In this document: piece by piece, positions 1 through 6,517 of the stretch
Numbering within the stretch: position 1 is the first letter of the stretch
Layout of the letters: every line of letters begins with the position of its first letter
Assembly (NCBI GenBank): GCA_947461645.1
Contig: CANHMN010000084.1
Location: 1-7,378, forward strand
DNA: 7,378 nucleotides
Reading direction: 5' to 3'
Source: Chitinophagaceae bacterium
Lineage (GTDB): Bacteria > Bacteroidota > Bacteroidia > Chitinophagales > Chitinophagaceae
Position numbers and translations under genes: made by a program
Notes under the pieces: model-generated
What the model saw: the letters and a program-made list of their open reading frames with translations, nothing else
Databases searched by the model: none
Told to the model about the DNA's origin: nothing

Positions 1-376
1 GGAAAGAAAAGATATTGTACTTCACCCCCGAACGTCTCTCGCTTTGCTCGAAGACATTACGGGGGAATAATGGTATTGCCAATTTATTCGGGAGAGGTTG
101 ATGGAAAGAAAAGATATTGTACTTCACCCCCGAACGTCTCTCGCTTTGCTCGAAGACATTACGGGGGAATAATGGTATTGCCAATTTATTCGGGAGAGGT
201 TGATGGAAAGAAAAGATATTGTACTTAACCCACGAACGTCTCTCGCTTTGCTCGAAGACATTCCGGGGGGATAATGGTATTACGAATTTATTCAGGAGAG
301 GTTGATGGAAAGAAAAGATATTGTTCTTAACCCCCGAACGTCTCCCGCTTTGCGTGAAGACATTCCGGGGCAATAA
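1..376. repeat. Tandem array of a 102-bp unit, 3 full copies plus a truncated fourth
   Basis: Units begin at 1, 103, 205 and 307, an exact 102-bp period. The first two copies are identical; the third differs at about seven positions; the fourth matches only to about 376 and then diverges. The window starts inside the array, so more copies may lie upstream. Each unit holds a GC-rich imperfect palindrome (about 27-65 in the first copy): the left arm begins CCCCCGAACGTCT and the right arm ends AAGACATTACGGGGG, around a loop near CTTTG. The rest of the unit is AT-richer and ends AATTTATTCGGGAGAGGTTGAT. The identical first copies indicate recent duplication, with older copies toward scpB. It resembles an intergenic palindromic (REP-like) element amplified in tandem. 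No transposase is visible here. Confidence 0.95.
101..376 (+). other. Repeated 23-codon mini reading frame, one per repeat unit
   Basis: Each unit carries a plus-strand frame of 23 codons plus TAA: 101-172, 203-274 and 305-376, with a copy at the window edge lacking its first bases and ending at 70. All begin MERKDIVL and continue xPRTSxALxEDI. The purine-rich GGGAGAGG (AGGAGAGG before the last copy) lies just before the ATG and could act as a ribosome binding site. No frame carries a frameshift or nonsense change, and recognisable homology of the fourth unit ends at its stop codon. Against translation: most differences change an amino acid (His/Asn, Thr/Pro, Leu/Pro, Leu/Arg, Glu/Gly/Gln), the frame overlaps the palindrome, and no promoter is apparent. 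I do not recognise the peptide. It may be a by-product of a conserved palindrome. Confidence 0.2.
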
Positions 377-434
377 TCGAACTTGCCTGATAAGGTTGGA
401 GTTAATTGAGTATGTAAATTAAGATAGAGATTTC

Positions 435-475
435 CCCTCAATGTCTTCACGAATTTATTCGTGCGACGTTGAGGG
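435..475. repeat. Free-standing palindromic element related to the array palindrome
   Basis: A long imperfect inverted repeat: CCCTCAATGTCTTCACGAAT pairs with ATTCGTGCGACGTTGAGGG around a TT centre, with mismatches only at T/G and near TT/G. Its reverse complement aligns with the array palindrome, sharing AACGTC in the left arm, GAAGACATT in the right arm and outer C/G runs, so it belongs to the same family in the opposite orientation. It lies 18 bp beyond the scpB stop codon, so it could also fold as a transcript-end hairpin for scpB, although no clear run of T follows on the minus strand. Confidence 0.85.
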
Positions 476-488
476 ATGTTGTTTTGAT

Positions 489-511
489 CGAATTTACTCG
501 TGCGACGTTGA
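489..511. repeat. Half copy of the palindromic element overlapping the scpB 3' end
   Basis: Positions 489-511 match 450-472 at 22 of 23 bases (CGAATTT, then A, T or C, then TCGTGCGACGTTGA). Only the inner loop and one arm are present, as a direct repeat 39 bp from the complete element. It contains the scpB stop codon (TTA on the plus strand, 494-496) and the last five scpB codons. This suggests repeat insertion or duplication reshaped the end of the gene. Confidence 0.8.
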
Positions 512-1207
512 TGAGTTCACATCATCAGAAGTTTCCTCCGCATCGGGCGATGCAGCTTCGGCAGATGTCTCATCAGAATGAACAATTTCTTCTGAAAGAG
601 ATGCTTCATTGTTCGATAAAGTTCCATCTGCATTTACAATAGTGGCTCTCACCAATTCTTCCATCAACACCTCGTTTATTTTGGGAAGATCGCTAGGACT
701 ATTGATGCCAAAATAATCCATGAAGGATTTCGAGGTTGCATAAATCAGTGGCTTGCCAACAGCGTCTTCGTTTCTGCCGGATATGATAATCAAATCTTTC
801 TCTAGCAATTTTTGAACAGCATAATCGCAGTTTACACCACGAATAGATTCAATCTCGCTTTTGGTTATAGGTTGTTTGTATGCAATGATAGCAAGTGTTT
901 CCAAAGAAGCAGAGGAAAGTCTTTTAAGAAACTTGTCGCCGTTAAGTTGTGCAACGGTTTTATGAAACTGTGGCTTGGTAAGAAACTGCCAACCACCTCC
1001 GCTCTGTTTCAATTCAAAAGCATAAAATTCAGTTTCATATTTTTCTTTGATACCTTGAATAGCTGATTCTGTTTGTTCCAAACTGGCCCTGTCCTCGATA
1101 AAACCCAGCGCATTGTTTACCAGCTCACTGAGCTCTTCAGTAGATAAGGCCCTGTCGCTGGCAAAAATTAGGGCTTCAATGTGCGGTATAATTTGTGAAA
1201 TTTCCAT
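494..1207 (-). CDS. scpB: Segregation and condensation protein B (ScpB)
   Basis: This encodes 237 residues of ScpB, the winged-helix accessory subunit that, with the kleisin ScpA, binds SMC to form the bacterial condensin acting on chromosome organisation and segregation. Family signatures are the N-terminal winged-helix domain (about 1-85, with IEALIFASDRALSTEEL at 10-26) and the second winged helix (about 95-165, with LSSASLETLAIIAYKQPIT at 97-115, RGVNCDYAVQKLLEKDLI at 123-140 and GKPLIYATSKSFMDYFGI at 151-168). The start is ATG at 1207, giving the expected MEISQIIPHIEAL. Residues from about 192 form a Ser/Glu/Asp-rich, probably disordered tail, somewhat beyond the usual core, and its last five residues come from repeat-derived DNA. 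It follows atpG at 101 bp on the same strand. No scpA is in the window, and I found no convincing promoter of its own. Confidence 0.95.
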   Translation of the reverse strand: MEISQIIPHIEALIFASDRALSTEELSELVNNALGFIEDRASLEQTESAIQGIKEKYETEFYAFELKQSGGGWQFLTKPQFHKTVAQLNGDKFLKRLSSASLETLAIIAYKQPITKSEIESIRGVNCDYAVQKLLEKDLIIISGRNEDAVGKPLIYATSKSFMDYFGINSPSDLPKINEVLMEELVRATIVNADGTLSNNEASLSEEIVHSDETSAEAASPDAEETSDDVNSSTSHE

Positions 1208-1237
1208 GTTTAATTGCGTTTTTGAAAATCAACGTCT

Positions 1238-1280
1238 TTGGCAATCGTTTGCTAATATAAGCAATACATCAATTTGCCAA
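1238..1280. other. Nested inverted repeats between atpG and scpB
   Basis: An outer pair TTGGCAA (1238-1244) and TTGCCAA (1274-1280) encloses an inner pair TTGC (1249-1252) and GCAA (1261-1264) around TAATATAA. It lies in the 101-bp gap after the atpG stop codon and before scpB. It could be an mRNA processing or attenuation structure or an operator. It lacks the G/C-rich stem and T run of an intrinsic terminator, so I assign no function. Confidence 0.3.
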
Positions 1281-1308
1281 TTAAATAATGTTGCTTTCAA
1301 GAGAAAGG

Positions 1309-2190
1309 TTAGCCTTGAAGTGCAGCTGCTCCACTCACAATTTCTGTAAGTTCGGTAGTGATTGCTGCCTGACGAGCCCTGTTGTAGCTTATTTTTAGTG
1401 ACTTCAATAATTCATTGGCATTGTCACTTGCTTTGTCCATCGCTGTCATTCTTGCACCATGCTCGCTGGCATTAGCATCTAAAACGGCTTTGTACAATTG
1501 GGTATTAAGGATTTTCGGCATCAACTCTGCCACTAAAACCTGTTGGTTGGGTTCGAAAATGAAATCAGATTTTTTCTTATTTCCCTCTTGCGCTACTTTT
1601 TGAACAGGGAGGAATGGTTCGGCAATATAGGCCTGTGAAGCAGCGTTTTTAAATTCACTATATATGATTTCAACAGCATCAAACTCCTTGTTAGCAAAAG
1701 CAGTCATGGCATATTGGGCTGCGGTTTGAACGTTTTCAAAAGTTAGCTTGCTGAAGATATCCCAGAATTGATTTACTACTTTAAATCCATTTTTAGAAAA
1801 ATGCTCATATCCTTTTTTACCAATAGGAAGTACCTGCACATTTCCTTTGGCGTTCTGAGCTGCATATTTTTCTCTAATGGTTAGTTTAGCCAGTTTAATG
1901 AGGTTGCTGTTGTAACCACCGCAAAGTCCTCTGTCACTGGTAACAACAATAATCAATACTTTTTCTACAGGCCTTTCGTTGGCAAGACTCATAGACACTT
2001 CTCCATCGCTGCTGCTAACGATATTGCTGAGCATTTCCTGAAGTTTTTGGGCATAAGGACGCATTTGGGTAATGGCATCCTGCGCTCTACGCAATTTGGC
2101 TGCACTAACCATTTTCATGGCTTTGGTGATTTGTTGCGTACTCTGAACACTTTTGATTCTGTTTCTAACTTCTTTTAATGCGCCACTCAT
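1309..2190 (-). CDS. atpG: F1Fo ATP synthase gamma subunit
   Basis: This encodes 293 residues of the gamma subunit, the central rotor shaft that turns inside the alpha3beta3 head and couples proton flow through Fo to ATP synthesis at the inner membrane. Family features are the N-terminal coiled-coil helix (about 3-57, with STQQITKAMKMVSAAKLRRA at 17-36), the central motif TSDRGLCGGYN (84-94) and the C-terminal helix (about 224-293, with EHGARMTAMDKASDNA at 243-258 and RQAAITTELTEIVSGAAA at 273-290). I chose ATG at 2190, giving the canonical MSGALKEVRNRIKS. A longer frame from TTG at 2250 would add 20 unconserved residues and overlaps the -7 box. The length is typical. In many bacteria atpG directly follows atpA, but here the upstream neighbour is the divergent secA, so it has been separated from the rest of the atp genes. 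Confidence 0.97.
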   Translation of the reverse strand: MSGALKEVRNRIKSVQSTQQITKAMKMVSAAKLRRAQDAITQMRPYAQKLQEMLSNIVSSSDGEVSMSLANERPVEKVLIIVVTSDRGLCGGYNSNLIKLAKLTIREKYAAQNAKGNVQVLPIGKKGYEHFSKNGFKVVNQFWDIFSKLTFENVQTAAQYAMTAFANKEFDAVEIIYSEFKNAASQAYIAEPFLPVQKVAQEGNKKKSDFIFEPNQQVLVAELMPKILNTQLYKAVLDANASEHGARMTAMDKASDNANELLKSLKISYNRARQAAITTELTEIVSGAAALQG

Positions 2191-2247
2191 ATCTGTATAA
2201 TTTCTTGAATGTAAAATTTCGCCCGAAAGGGCTGCTTTAACAGGTCG

Positions 2248-2255
2248 CAAAGGTA
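2248..2255 (-). promoter_or_regulatory. Probable atpG promoter -7 box (TACCTTTG)
   Basis: Read on the minus strand this is TACCTTTG, an exact match to the Bacteroidota -7 consensus TAnnTTTG. Initiation a few bases downstream would give a leader of about 50 nt before ATG at 2190. A good -33 TTG is not evident. The leader would contain a short GCCC/GGGC hairpin (2221-2232). Confidence 0.55.
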
Positions 2256-2262
2256 AGGAAAC

Positions 2263-2399
2263 CCATTGGTTTTAACCTAAAAAAGGAGATTTTTTCCATG
2301 CTTAAAGCCAGCTTGTTGACAGTGCTGTTGATAACTTTCATTTTACAGATTTCATGTACTTATCCTCCCATTCATTAAAAACCAATGATTTTTAACCTA
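2263..2399. repeat. Two near-identical 17-18 bp motifs between the divergent promoters
   Basis: CCATTGGTTTTAACCTA (2263-2279) and CCAATGATTTTTAACCTA (2382-2399) are direct near-repeats 119 bp apart. The first lies just upstream of the atpG -7 box, the second 18 bp before the putative secA -33 TTG. The second is also part of an inverted repeat, TTAAAAA (2375-2381) and TTTTTAA (2389-2395). They could be binding sites for a shared regulator or a chance AT-rich similarity. The bases between them hold the small frame at 2298-2378. Confidence 0.35.
2298..2378 (+). CDS. Possible 26-residue hydrophobic leader peptide upstream of secA
   Basis: ATG at 2298 opens 26 codons ending at TAA 2376-2378. It is preceded by AAAAAGGAG with GGAG nine bases before the ATG, a strong Shine-Dalgarno sequence and the best in this window. 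The peptide starts MLKASLLTVLLITFILQ, resembling a signal peptide or membrane segment, and ends SCTYPPIH with a Pro-Pro pair three residues before the end. Cys20 recalls a lipoprotein signal but the -3 position is Gln, a poor lipobox. An inverted repeat (2375-2395) overlaps the stop codon. It lies on the secA strand, 157 bp before secA, but upstream of the probable secA promoter, and I see no promoter of its own. It could be a regulatory leader peptide, a decayed lipoprotein start, or chance. Confidence 0.3.
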   Translation: MLKASLLTVLLITFILQISCTYPPIH

Positions 2400-2416
2400 T
2401 CGTATACTTATTTTAA

Positions 2417-2445
2417 TTGCTGAGCAGCAAACTTTATTACCTTTG
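2417..2445 (+). promoter_or_regulatory. Probable secA promoter (TTG, 18 bp, TACCTTTG)
   Basis: TACCTTTG at 2438-2445 matches the Bacteroidota -7 consensus TAnnTTTG exactly, and TTG at 2417-2419 sits 18 bp upstream as a -33 element. Transcription would begin near 2450 and give a leader of about 85 nt before the secA ATG at 2536. The same -7 octamer occurs facing atpG. Confidence 0.6.
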
Positions 2446-2467
2446 CCGCCTGTCAATGTGACGCGAT

Positions 2468-2492
2468 TTCAATACGTTGCATCGTATTTGAA
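2468..2492 (+). promoter_or_regulatory. Hairpin in the secA mRNA leader
   Basis: AATACG (2471-2476) pairs with CGTATT (2483-2488) around TTGCAT; the stem extends with TTC/GAA (2468-2470 with 2490-2492) across one bulged T. It falls in the predicted leader about 43 bp before the secA start, and does not cover it. Any effect on secA expression or mRNA stability is inference. Confidence 0.35.
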
Positions 2493-2535
2493 GGACTGAA
2501 ATAAATTATTCAAGAATATTCATTAAGCCAAACAT

Positions 2536-5500
2536 ATGTTAGGGATTATCTCAAAATTATTCGGTGGAAGCAAGAGTGAGAAGGACGTAAAGAAAATCAT
2601 GCCCCAAATTGAAAAAGTCAACCAGTTTTTCAGGCAATTTTCTGCTTTATCCAACGACGAGCTCAGAAACAAAACCCAGGAATTCAAATCAAGAATAAAA
2701 AATCATTTGTCGGCCATTGATGCTGAAATAGACGCTAAAAATGCTGAGGCCGCAGCCTTGCCTGCACAAGACATCAACAACAGAGATGCTTTGTACCACG
2801 AAGTTGATGGAATGAAAAAACAACGCGACAGTAAAATTGAAGAGATATTGTTGGAAATCATGCCTGAGGCTTTTGCTGTGGTGAAAGAAACCGGCAGAAG
2901 ATTCACCGAAAACGAAACCATCGAATCCAACGCCACAGAATTGGATAAATCACTTGCACAACAAAAAGAACACATTACCATTCAAGGCGAGAAAGCGCTT
3001 TACAAAAATTCATGGAAAGCAGCAGGAAATATTGTGAAATGGAACATGGTTCATTACGATGTTCAGCTTATTGGTGGTGCCGTTCTTCATTCAGGCAAAA
3101 TCGCAGAAATGGCTACCGGTGAAGGTAAAACGCTTGTTAGTACCTTGCCTGCCTACCTAAACGCGTTAGCCGGCGAAGGGGTTCACATTGTAACTGTCAA
3201 CGATTACCTTGCCCGAAGAGACAGCGAATGGAACGGACCTATTTTTGAATGGCTTGGTCTTACTGTTGATTGCATCGACAAGCATGAGCCCAACAGCGAT
3301 TCCAGAAGAAAAGCATACAACGCAGACATCACTTACGGAACCAACAACGAATTTGGTTTCGATTACTTACGTGACAACATGGTACACCGACCAGATGAAA
3401 TGGTACAACGCAAACACCACTATGCCATGGTGGATGAGGTGGATAGCGTTTTGATTGATGATGCCAGAACACCCTTAATCATCAGCGGTCCCGTTGGCCA
3501 TCGCGACAATACGCAACAATTTTTTGACCTTAAGCCAAGAATCGAAAAATTAGTTGATGCCCAAAGGAGAGCCGTTAACCAGTTTCTTATTGAGGCCAAA
3601 AAGAAAATAGCAGAAGGAAATGACGACCCAAAAGATGGGGGCTTGGCACTGATGAGAGCACACCGAGGTCTTCCAAAGAATGGCGCGCTCATTAAATTTC
3701 TAAGTGAGCCGGGCATGAGAGTGAAGTTGCAAAAGAGTGAAAATTATTACCTCGCAGACCAGAAAAAAGAAATGCCGAAAGTTGATGCGCAACTCTTTTT
3801 CGTGATCGATGAAAAAAACAACCAGGTTGATCTCACAGAGCAAGGATTGTCACTCATTACAGGCAGTGGAGAAGATCCTGAGTTTTTCGTACTTCCCGAC
3901 ATTGCTACAAAACTATCAGCGATTGAAAAATCAGCTGTTTCTGCAGAAGAAAAATTACAACAAAAAGAAAGTCTGCTTAATGAATACGCACTTAAAGCAG
4001 AACGCATCCATACTGTTCATCAATTGCTGAAAGCCTACACGCTTTTTGAAAAAGATATTGAATATGTGGTAATGGAAGGTGCCGTTAAAATAGTAGACGA
4101 ACAAACTGGCCGTATCATGGAAGGAAGACGTTATTCGGATGGTCTTCACCAGGCCCTGGAAGCAAAAGAGACTGTAAAAATTGAAGCCTCCACCCAAACA
4201 TACGCAACGGTTACTTTACAGAATTATTTCAGAATGTACCATAAGCTTGCCGGTATGACTGGAACGGCCGAAACAGAAGCCGCAGAGTTATGGAGCATTT
4301 ACAAACTGGATGTTGTTAACATTCCAACCAATGTGACTGCCATTCGTAAAGATGAACAAGACAGGGTTTACAAAACGAAACGCGAAAAATACAAAGCAGT
4401 AATTGAAGAAGTGGAAGCGCTTCGTGCCGCAGGCAGACCTTCGTTGGTGGGTACTACCTCTGTTGAAATCAGTGAATTGCTCAGCAGAATGTTGAAACAA
4501 AAGAATATTCCGCACAATGTTTTGAACGCTAAGCAGCACTCCAAAGAAGCACAAGTTGTTGCAGAAGCAGGTTTGCCGGGAGCCGTTACCATCGCTACCA
4601 ATATGGCAGGTCGTGGTACAGATATTAAGTTAGGATCCGGTGTGAAAGAGGCTGGAGGTTTGGCAATCATTGGTACAGAAAGACATGAGAGCAGAAGGGT
4701 TGATAGACAATTGAGAGGTCGTGCTGGCCGTCAGGGAGACCCCGGTACATCAAGCTTTTTTGTTTCTTTGGAAGATGATTTGATGCGGATGTTCGGCAGC
4801 GAAAGAATTGCCGGTTTAATGGACAGAATGGGTTACAAAGAAGGTGAGGTTATTCAACACAGCATGATTACCAAGAGCATTGAACGTGCCCAGAAAAAAG
4901 TAGAAGAAAACAACTTCGGTATAAGAAAGCGATTGCTCGAATATGACGATGTCATGAACAAGCAACGTAACGTAGTTTATGGAAGAAGAAACCATGCCTT
5001 GTTCGGTGAAAGACTTGCACTCGACCTTGACAATGCATTTTATGAAGTTGCAGAAGGAATAGCATACGACTACAAAGCAACCGGCCGCTATGAAGATTTC
5101 AAAATGGCTGCAATCATGAGTTTCGGAATTGATACAGGAATCTCAGAGGCAGATTTTGAAAGGACCGATGAGAAGCAGTTGGCGGGTACGCTTTACAGTG
5201 AGGCAATGGCCCATCACCTCAGCCGCAAACAGCAATTGGTTGCGAACACTCTGCCTATTATTGGCAACATCAGAAAAGAACAAGGAAACCATATTCAAAA
5301 TGTTTCGGTTCCATTCACTGATGGAAAACGTGGCATAAATGTGCTGGTGAAACTTGACAAATATTTTGAAACACAAGGCATGGAGCTTGCAGATGCATTG
5401 GAGCGCTCCATTACCCTTTCATTGATTGATGACGCTTGGAAAGGGCACCTCAGAGCGATGGACGATCTTCGTCACAGTGTACAGACAGCAGGGTATGAGC

Positions 5501-5853
5501 AAAAAGATCCCTTGGTCATTTACAAAATCGAGGCCTTTAATGCGTTCAAGCAGATGAACGATAAAGTAAATAAAGAAATCGTTGCTTTTCTTTCCCATGC
5601 CGGCATACCTGTTGAACAAAACGACACAGGTAATATTAAAGAAGGCAGAGAGCGTAAAACAGACATGAGCGCTATGAATGTTAACAAAGCACAAATAGAT
5701 GCTGCGGGCCAGGATTACGCTGCAAACGAAAACGATTATTACGATCCTTCTTCTCCCATCAAGCAGGAGCCTCTGAGAGCAGAGCCCAAAATTGGAAGAA
5801 ACGATCCTTGTCCGTGTGGAAGTGGCAAAAAGTACAAACAATGCCATGGTTAG
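2536..5853 (+). CDS. secA: Preprotein translocase ATPase SecA
   Basis: This encodes 1105 residues of SecA, the motor that binds unfolded preproteins and drives them through SecYEG at the inner membrane by ATP hydrolysis. Visible motifs: Walker A MATGEGKT (192-199, Lys198), [10 protein letters not shown] (220-229), FDYLRDNM (275-282), Walker [17 protein letters not shown] (299-314), [12 protein letters not shown] (688-699) and [13 protein letters not shown] (725-737) in the second motor domain, and a C-terminal zinc-binding SEC-C tail (C1092, C1094, C1103, H1104). It is about 200 residues longer than E. coli SecA. Extra sequence lies around 55-105, around 122-170 and between SGPVG and the VDLTEQGL motif, as expected for Bacteroidota SecA. 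The start ATG has no Shine-Dalgarno sequence, normal for the phylum. The SPOR-like gene follows after 86 bp. Confidence 0.99.
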   Translation: MLGIISKLFGGSKSEKDVKKIMPQIEKVNQFFRQFSALSNDELRNKTQEFKSRIKNHLSAIDAEIDAKNAEAAALPAQDINNRDALYHEVDGMKKQRDSKIEEILLEIMPEAFAVVKETGRRFTENETIESNATELDKSLAQQKEHITIQGEKALYKNSWKAAGNIVKWNMVHYDVQLIGGAVLHSGKIAEMATGEGKTLVSTLPAYLNALAGEGVHIVTVNDYLARRDSEWNGPIFEWLGLTVDCIDKHEPNSDSRRKAYNADITYGTNNEFGFDYLRDNMVHRPDEMVQRKHHYAMVDEVDSVLIDDARTPLIISGPVGHRDNTQQFFDLKPRIEKLVDAQRRAVNQFLIEAKKKIAEGNDDPKDGGLALMRAHRGLPKNGALIKFLSEPGMRVKLQKSENYYLADQKKEMPKVDAQLFFVIDEKNNQVDLTEQGLSLITGSGEDPEFFVLPDIATKLSAIEKSAVSAEEKLQQKESLLNEYALKAERIHTVHQLLKAYTLFEKDIEYVVMEGAVKIVDEQTGRIMEGRRYSDGLHQALEAKETVKIEASTQTYATVTLQNYFRMYHKLAGMTGTAETEAAELWSIYKLDVVNIPTNVTAIRKDEQDRVYKTKREKYKAVIEEVEALRAAGRPSLVGTTSVEISELLSRMLKQKNIPHNVLNAKQHSKEAQVVAEAGLPGAVTIATNMAGRGTDIKLGSGVKEAGGLAIIGTERHESRRVDRQLRGRAGRQGDPGTSSFFVSLEDDLMRMFGSERIAGLMDRMGYKEGEVIQHSMITKSIERAQKKVEENNFGIRKRLLEYDDVMNKQRNVVYGRRNHALFGERLALDLDNAFYEVAEGIAYDYKATGRYEDFKMAAIMSFGIDTGISEADFERTDEKQLAGTLYSEAMAHHLSRKQQLVANTLPIIGNIRKEQGNHIQNVSVPFTDGKRGINVLVKLDKYFETQGMELADALERSITLSLIDDAWKGHLRAMDDLRHSVQTAGYEQKDPLVIYKIEAFNAFKQMNDKVNKEIVAFLSHAGIPVEQNDTGNIKEGRERKTDMSAMNVNKAQIDAAGQDYAANENDYYDPSSPIKQEPLRAEPKIGRNDPCPCGSGKKYKQCHG

Positions 5854-5866
5854 GATTTGTAATAAA

Positions 5867-5904
5867 GGGGTTATATGATTATATACGCATAGACTAGTAA
5901 CCCT
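5867..5904 (+). terminator. Weak inverted repeat after secA
   Basis: GGGTTA (5868-5873) pairs with TAACCC (5898-5903), extended by one G-T wobble at each outer end, around a 24-base AT-rich loop. It starts 14 bases past the secA stop codon. The loop is long and no T run follows, so it is a poor intrinsic terminator. Read-through into the next gene remains plausible. Confidence 0.2.
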
Positions 5905-5920
5905 AATAGCTAGATATTTC

Positions 5921-5941
5921 ATTGATGTAATAACATTCAAT
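5921..5941 (+). promoter_or_regulatory. Hairpin that would cover the start codon of the SPOR-like gene
   Basis: ATTGATGT (5921-5928) pairs with ACATTCAAT (5933-5941) around AATA, with one bulged T. The right arm includes the first two bases of ATG at 5940, so folding would hide that start. The alternative ATG at 5958 would stay free. AT-rich and only about eight pairs, so stability is modest. Confidence 0.25.
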
Positions 5942-6428
5942 GTTGCCAAATACCAAGATGAAAATGAAATGGTTGTTATTCCTTTTTATTGCTTTGTCAC
6001 TCTCTGTCTTTAATAGGGTTAAGGCACAAGAGTTACTCACTGATACAATTGGAAATGGGAAATCCATTTACATCAGAGACGAACGTGTAGACCTTCTCGG
6101 AAAAAAAATGGCGGAATACAACGAAGGGCTTGCTGAAAAAACTAAGTTAGTGAGTGGCTTTCGTTTGATGGTATTGAATACTACAGATCGCAATTATGCC
6201 ATGAAGGTTAGGGCAGCTCTGTTGCAGCAATACCCCGATCAGAAAATGTACATGGTTTTTTTAACGCCGTATATCAAAATTAAACTCGGTAATTTCATCA
6301 ACAAAGCTGATGCCGAGAAAGTCAGAAAAAAAATACTAGACTCAAAGTTGGTGAGCAGCAATATTTATATCGTTTCAGAATTAGTAGAACTTAAGCCAAA
6401 AGAAAAAACGACCAATACAGAAGAGTAG
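5940..6428 (+). CDS. Secreted SPOR-like domain protein
   Basis: This encodes 162 residues. The N-terminus is a Sec signal peptide: basic KMKMK, hydrophobic WLLFLFIALSLSVF (11-24), and a probable cleavage after VKA (27-29). The mature part carries a region resembling a SPOR domain (about 73-133): a first strand GFRLMVLN, a helix around YAMKVRAALLQQ, then YIKIKLGNFINKADAEKVRKK (111-131), the typical second half with a strand, a glycine turn and a helix rich in Ala/Glu/Lys. SPOR domains bind denuded peptidoglycan glycan strands, so a periplasmic or envelope role is likely; the exact function is unknown. The C-terminus is short and charged. ATG at 5958 (MKMKW) is an equally credible start and gives a more usual signal peptide. 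It lies 86 bp after secA on the same strand and may be co-transcribed. Confidence 0.8.
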   Translation: MLPNTKMKMKWLLFLFIALSLSVFNRVKAQELLTDTIGNGKSIYIRDERVDLLGKKMAEYNEGLAEKTKLVSGFRLMVLNTTDRNYAMKVRAALLQQYPDQKMYMVFLTPYIKIKLGNFINKADAEKVRKKILDSKLVSSNIYIVSELVELKPKEKTTNTEE

Positions 6429-6493
6429 TTTAGGCCCTTTGTCACCCATTTTGCTTCTCCTTTTCAGCTGCAATTTTAGCCATCATTTCGTTG

Positions 6494-6501
6494 TATATTT
6501 A
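6494..6501 (+). promoter_or_regulatory. Possible -7 box before the M20 amidohydrolase gene
   Basis: TATATTTA matches seven of eight positions of the Bacteroidota pattern TAnnTTTG, failing only at the last base. It lies 16 bp before ATG at 6518, implying a very short leader. I see no good TTG -33 element, so this is tentative. Confidence 0.25.
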
Positions 6502-6517
6502 CAATCAAACACACAAT

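Noticed and set aside
1..228. Plus-strand open frame crossing the first two repeat units (34-residue repeat)
   Set aside because: It is open only because the unit length is a multiple of three; the third copy has a TAA, there is no start in view, and the translation looks like a typical spurious Arg-rich reading of a palindrome.
1..376. CRISPR array
   Set aside because: The whole 102-bp unit repeats, with no unique spacers between short conserved repeats, and no cas genes are near.
435..475. Intrinsic terminator for scpB
   Set aside because: The stem is strong but no T run follows on the minus strand, and its family relationship with the array explains it better as a repeat element.
2191..2250. 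Longer atpG with a TTG start at 2250
   Set aside because: The 20 added residues do not resemble the gamma subunit N-terminus, and the TTG lies inside the -7 promoter box. ATG at 2190 gives the canonical start.
5419..5949. Long minus-strand open frame (176 codons) opposite the secA 3' end
   Set aside because: It is a shadow of secA; the translation is unlike any family I recognise, and the plus-strand frame there encodes conserved SecA sequence including the zinc tail.
6429..6490. Short minus-strand frame reading NEMMAKIAAEKEKQNG then stop, between the SPOR-like gene and the M20 gene
   Set aside because: It looks like a coding tail but is interrupted by an in-frame stop after only about 18 codons, with no start signal; it may be a gene relic or chance.
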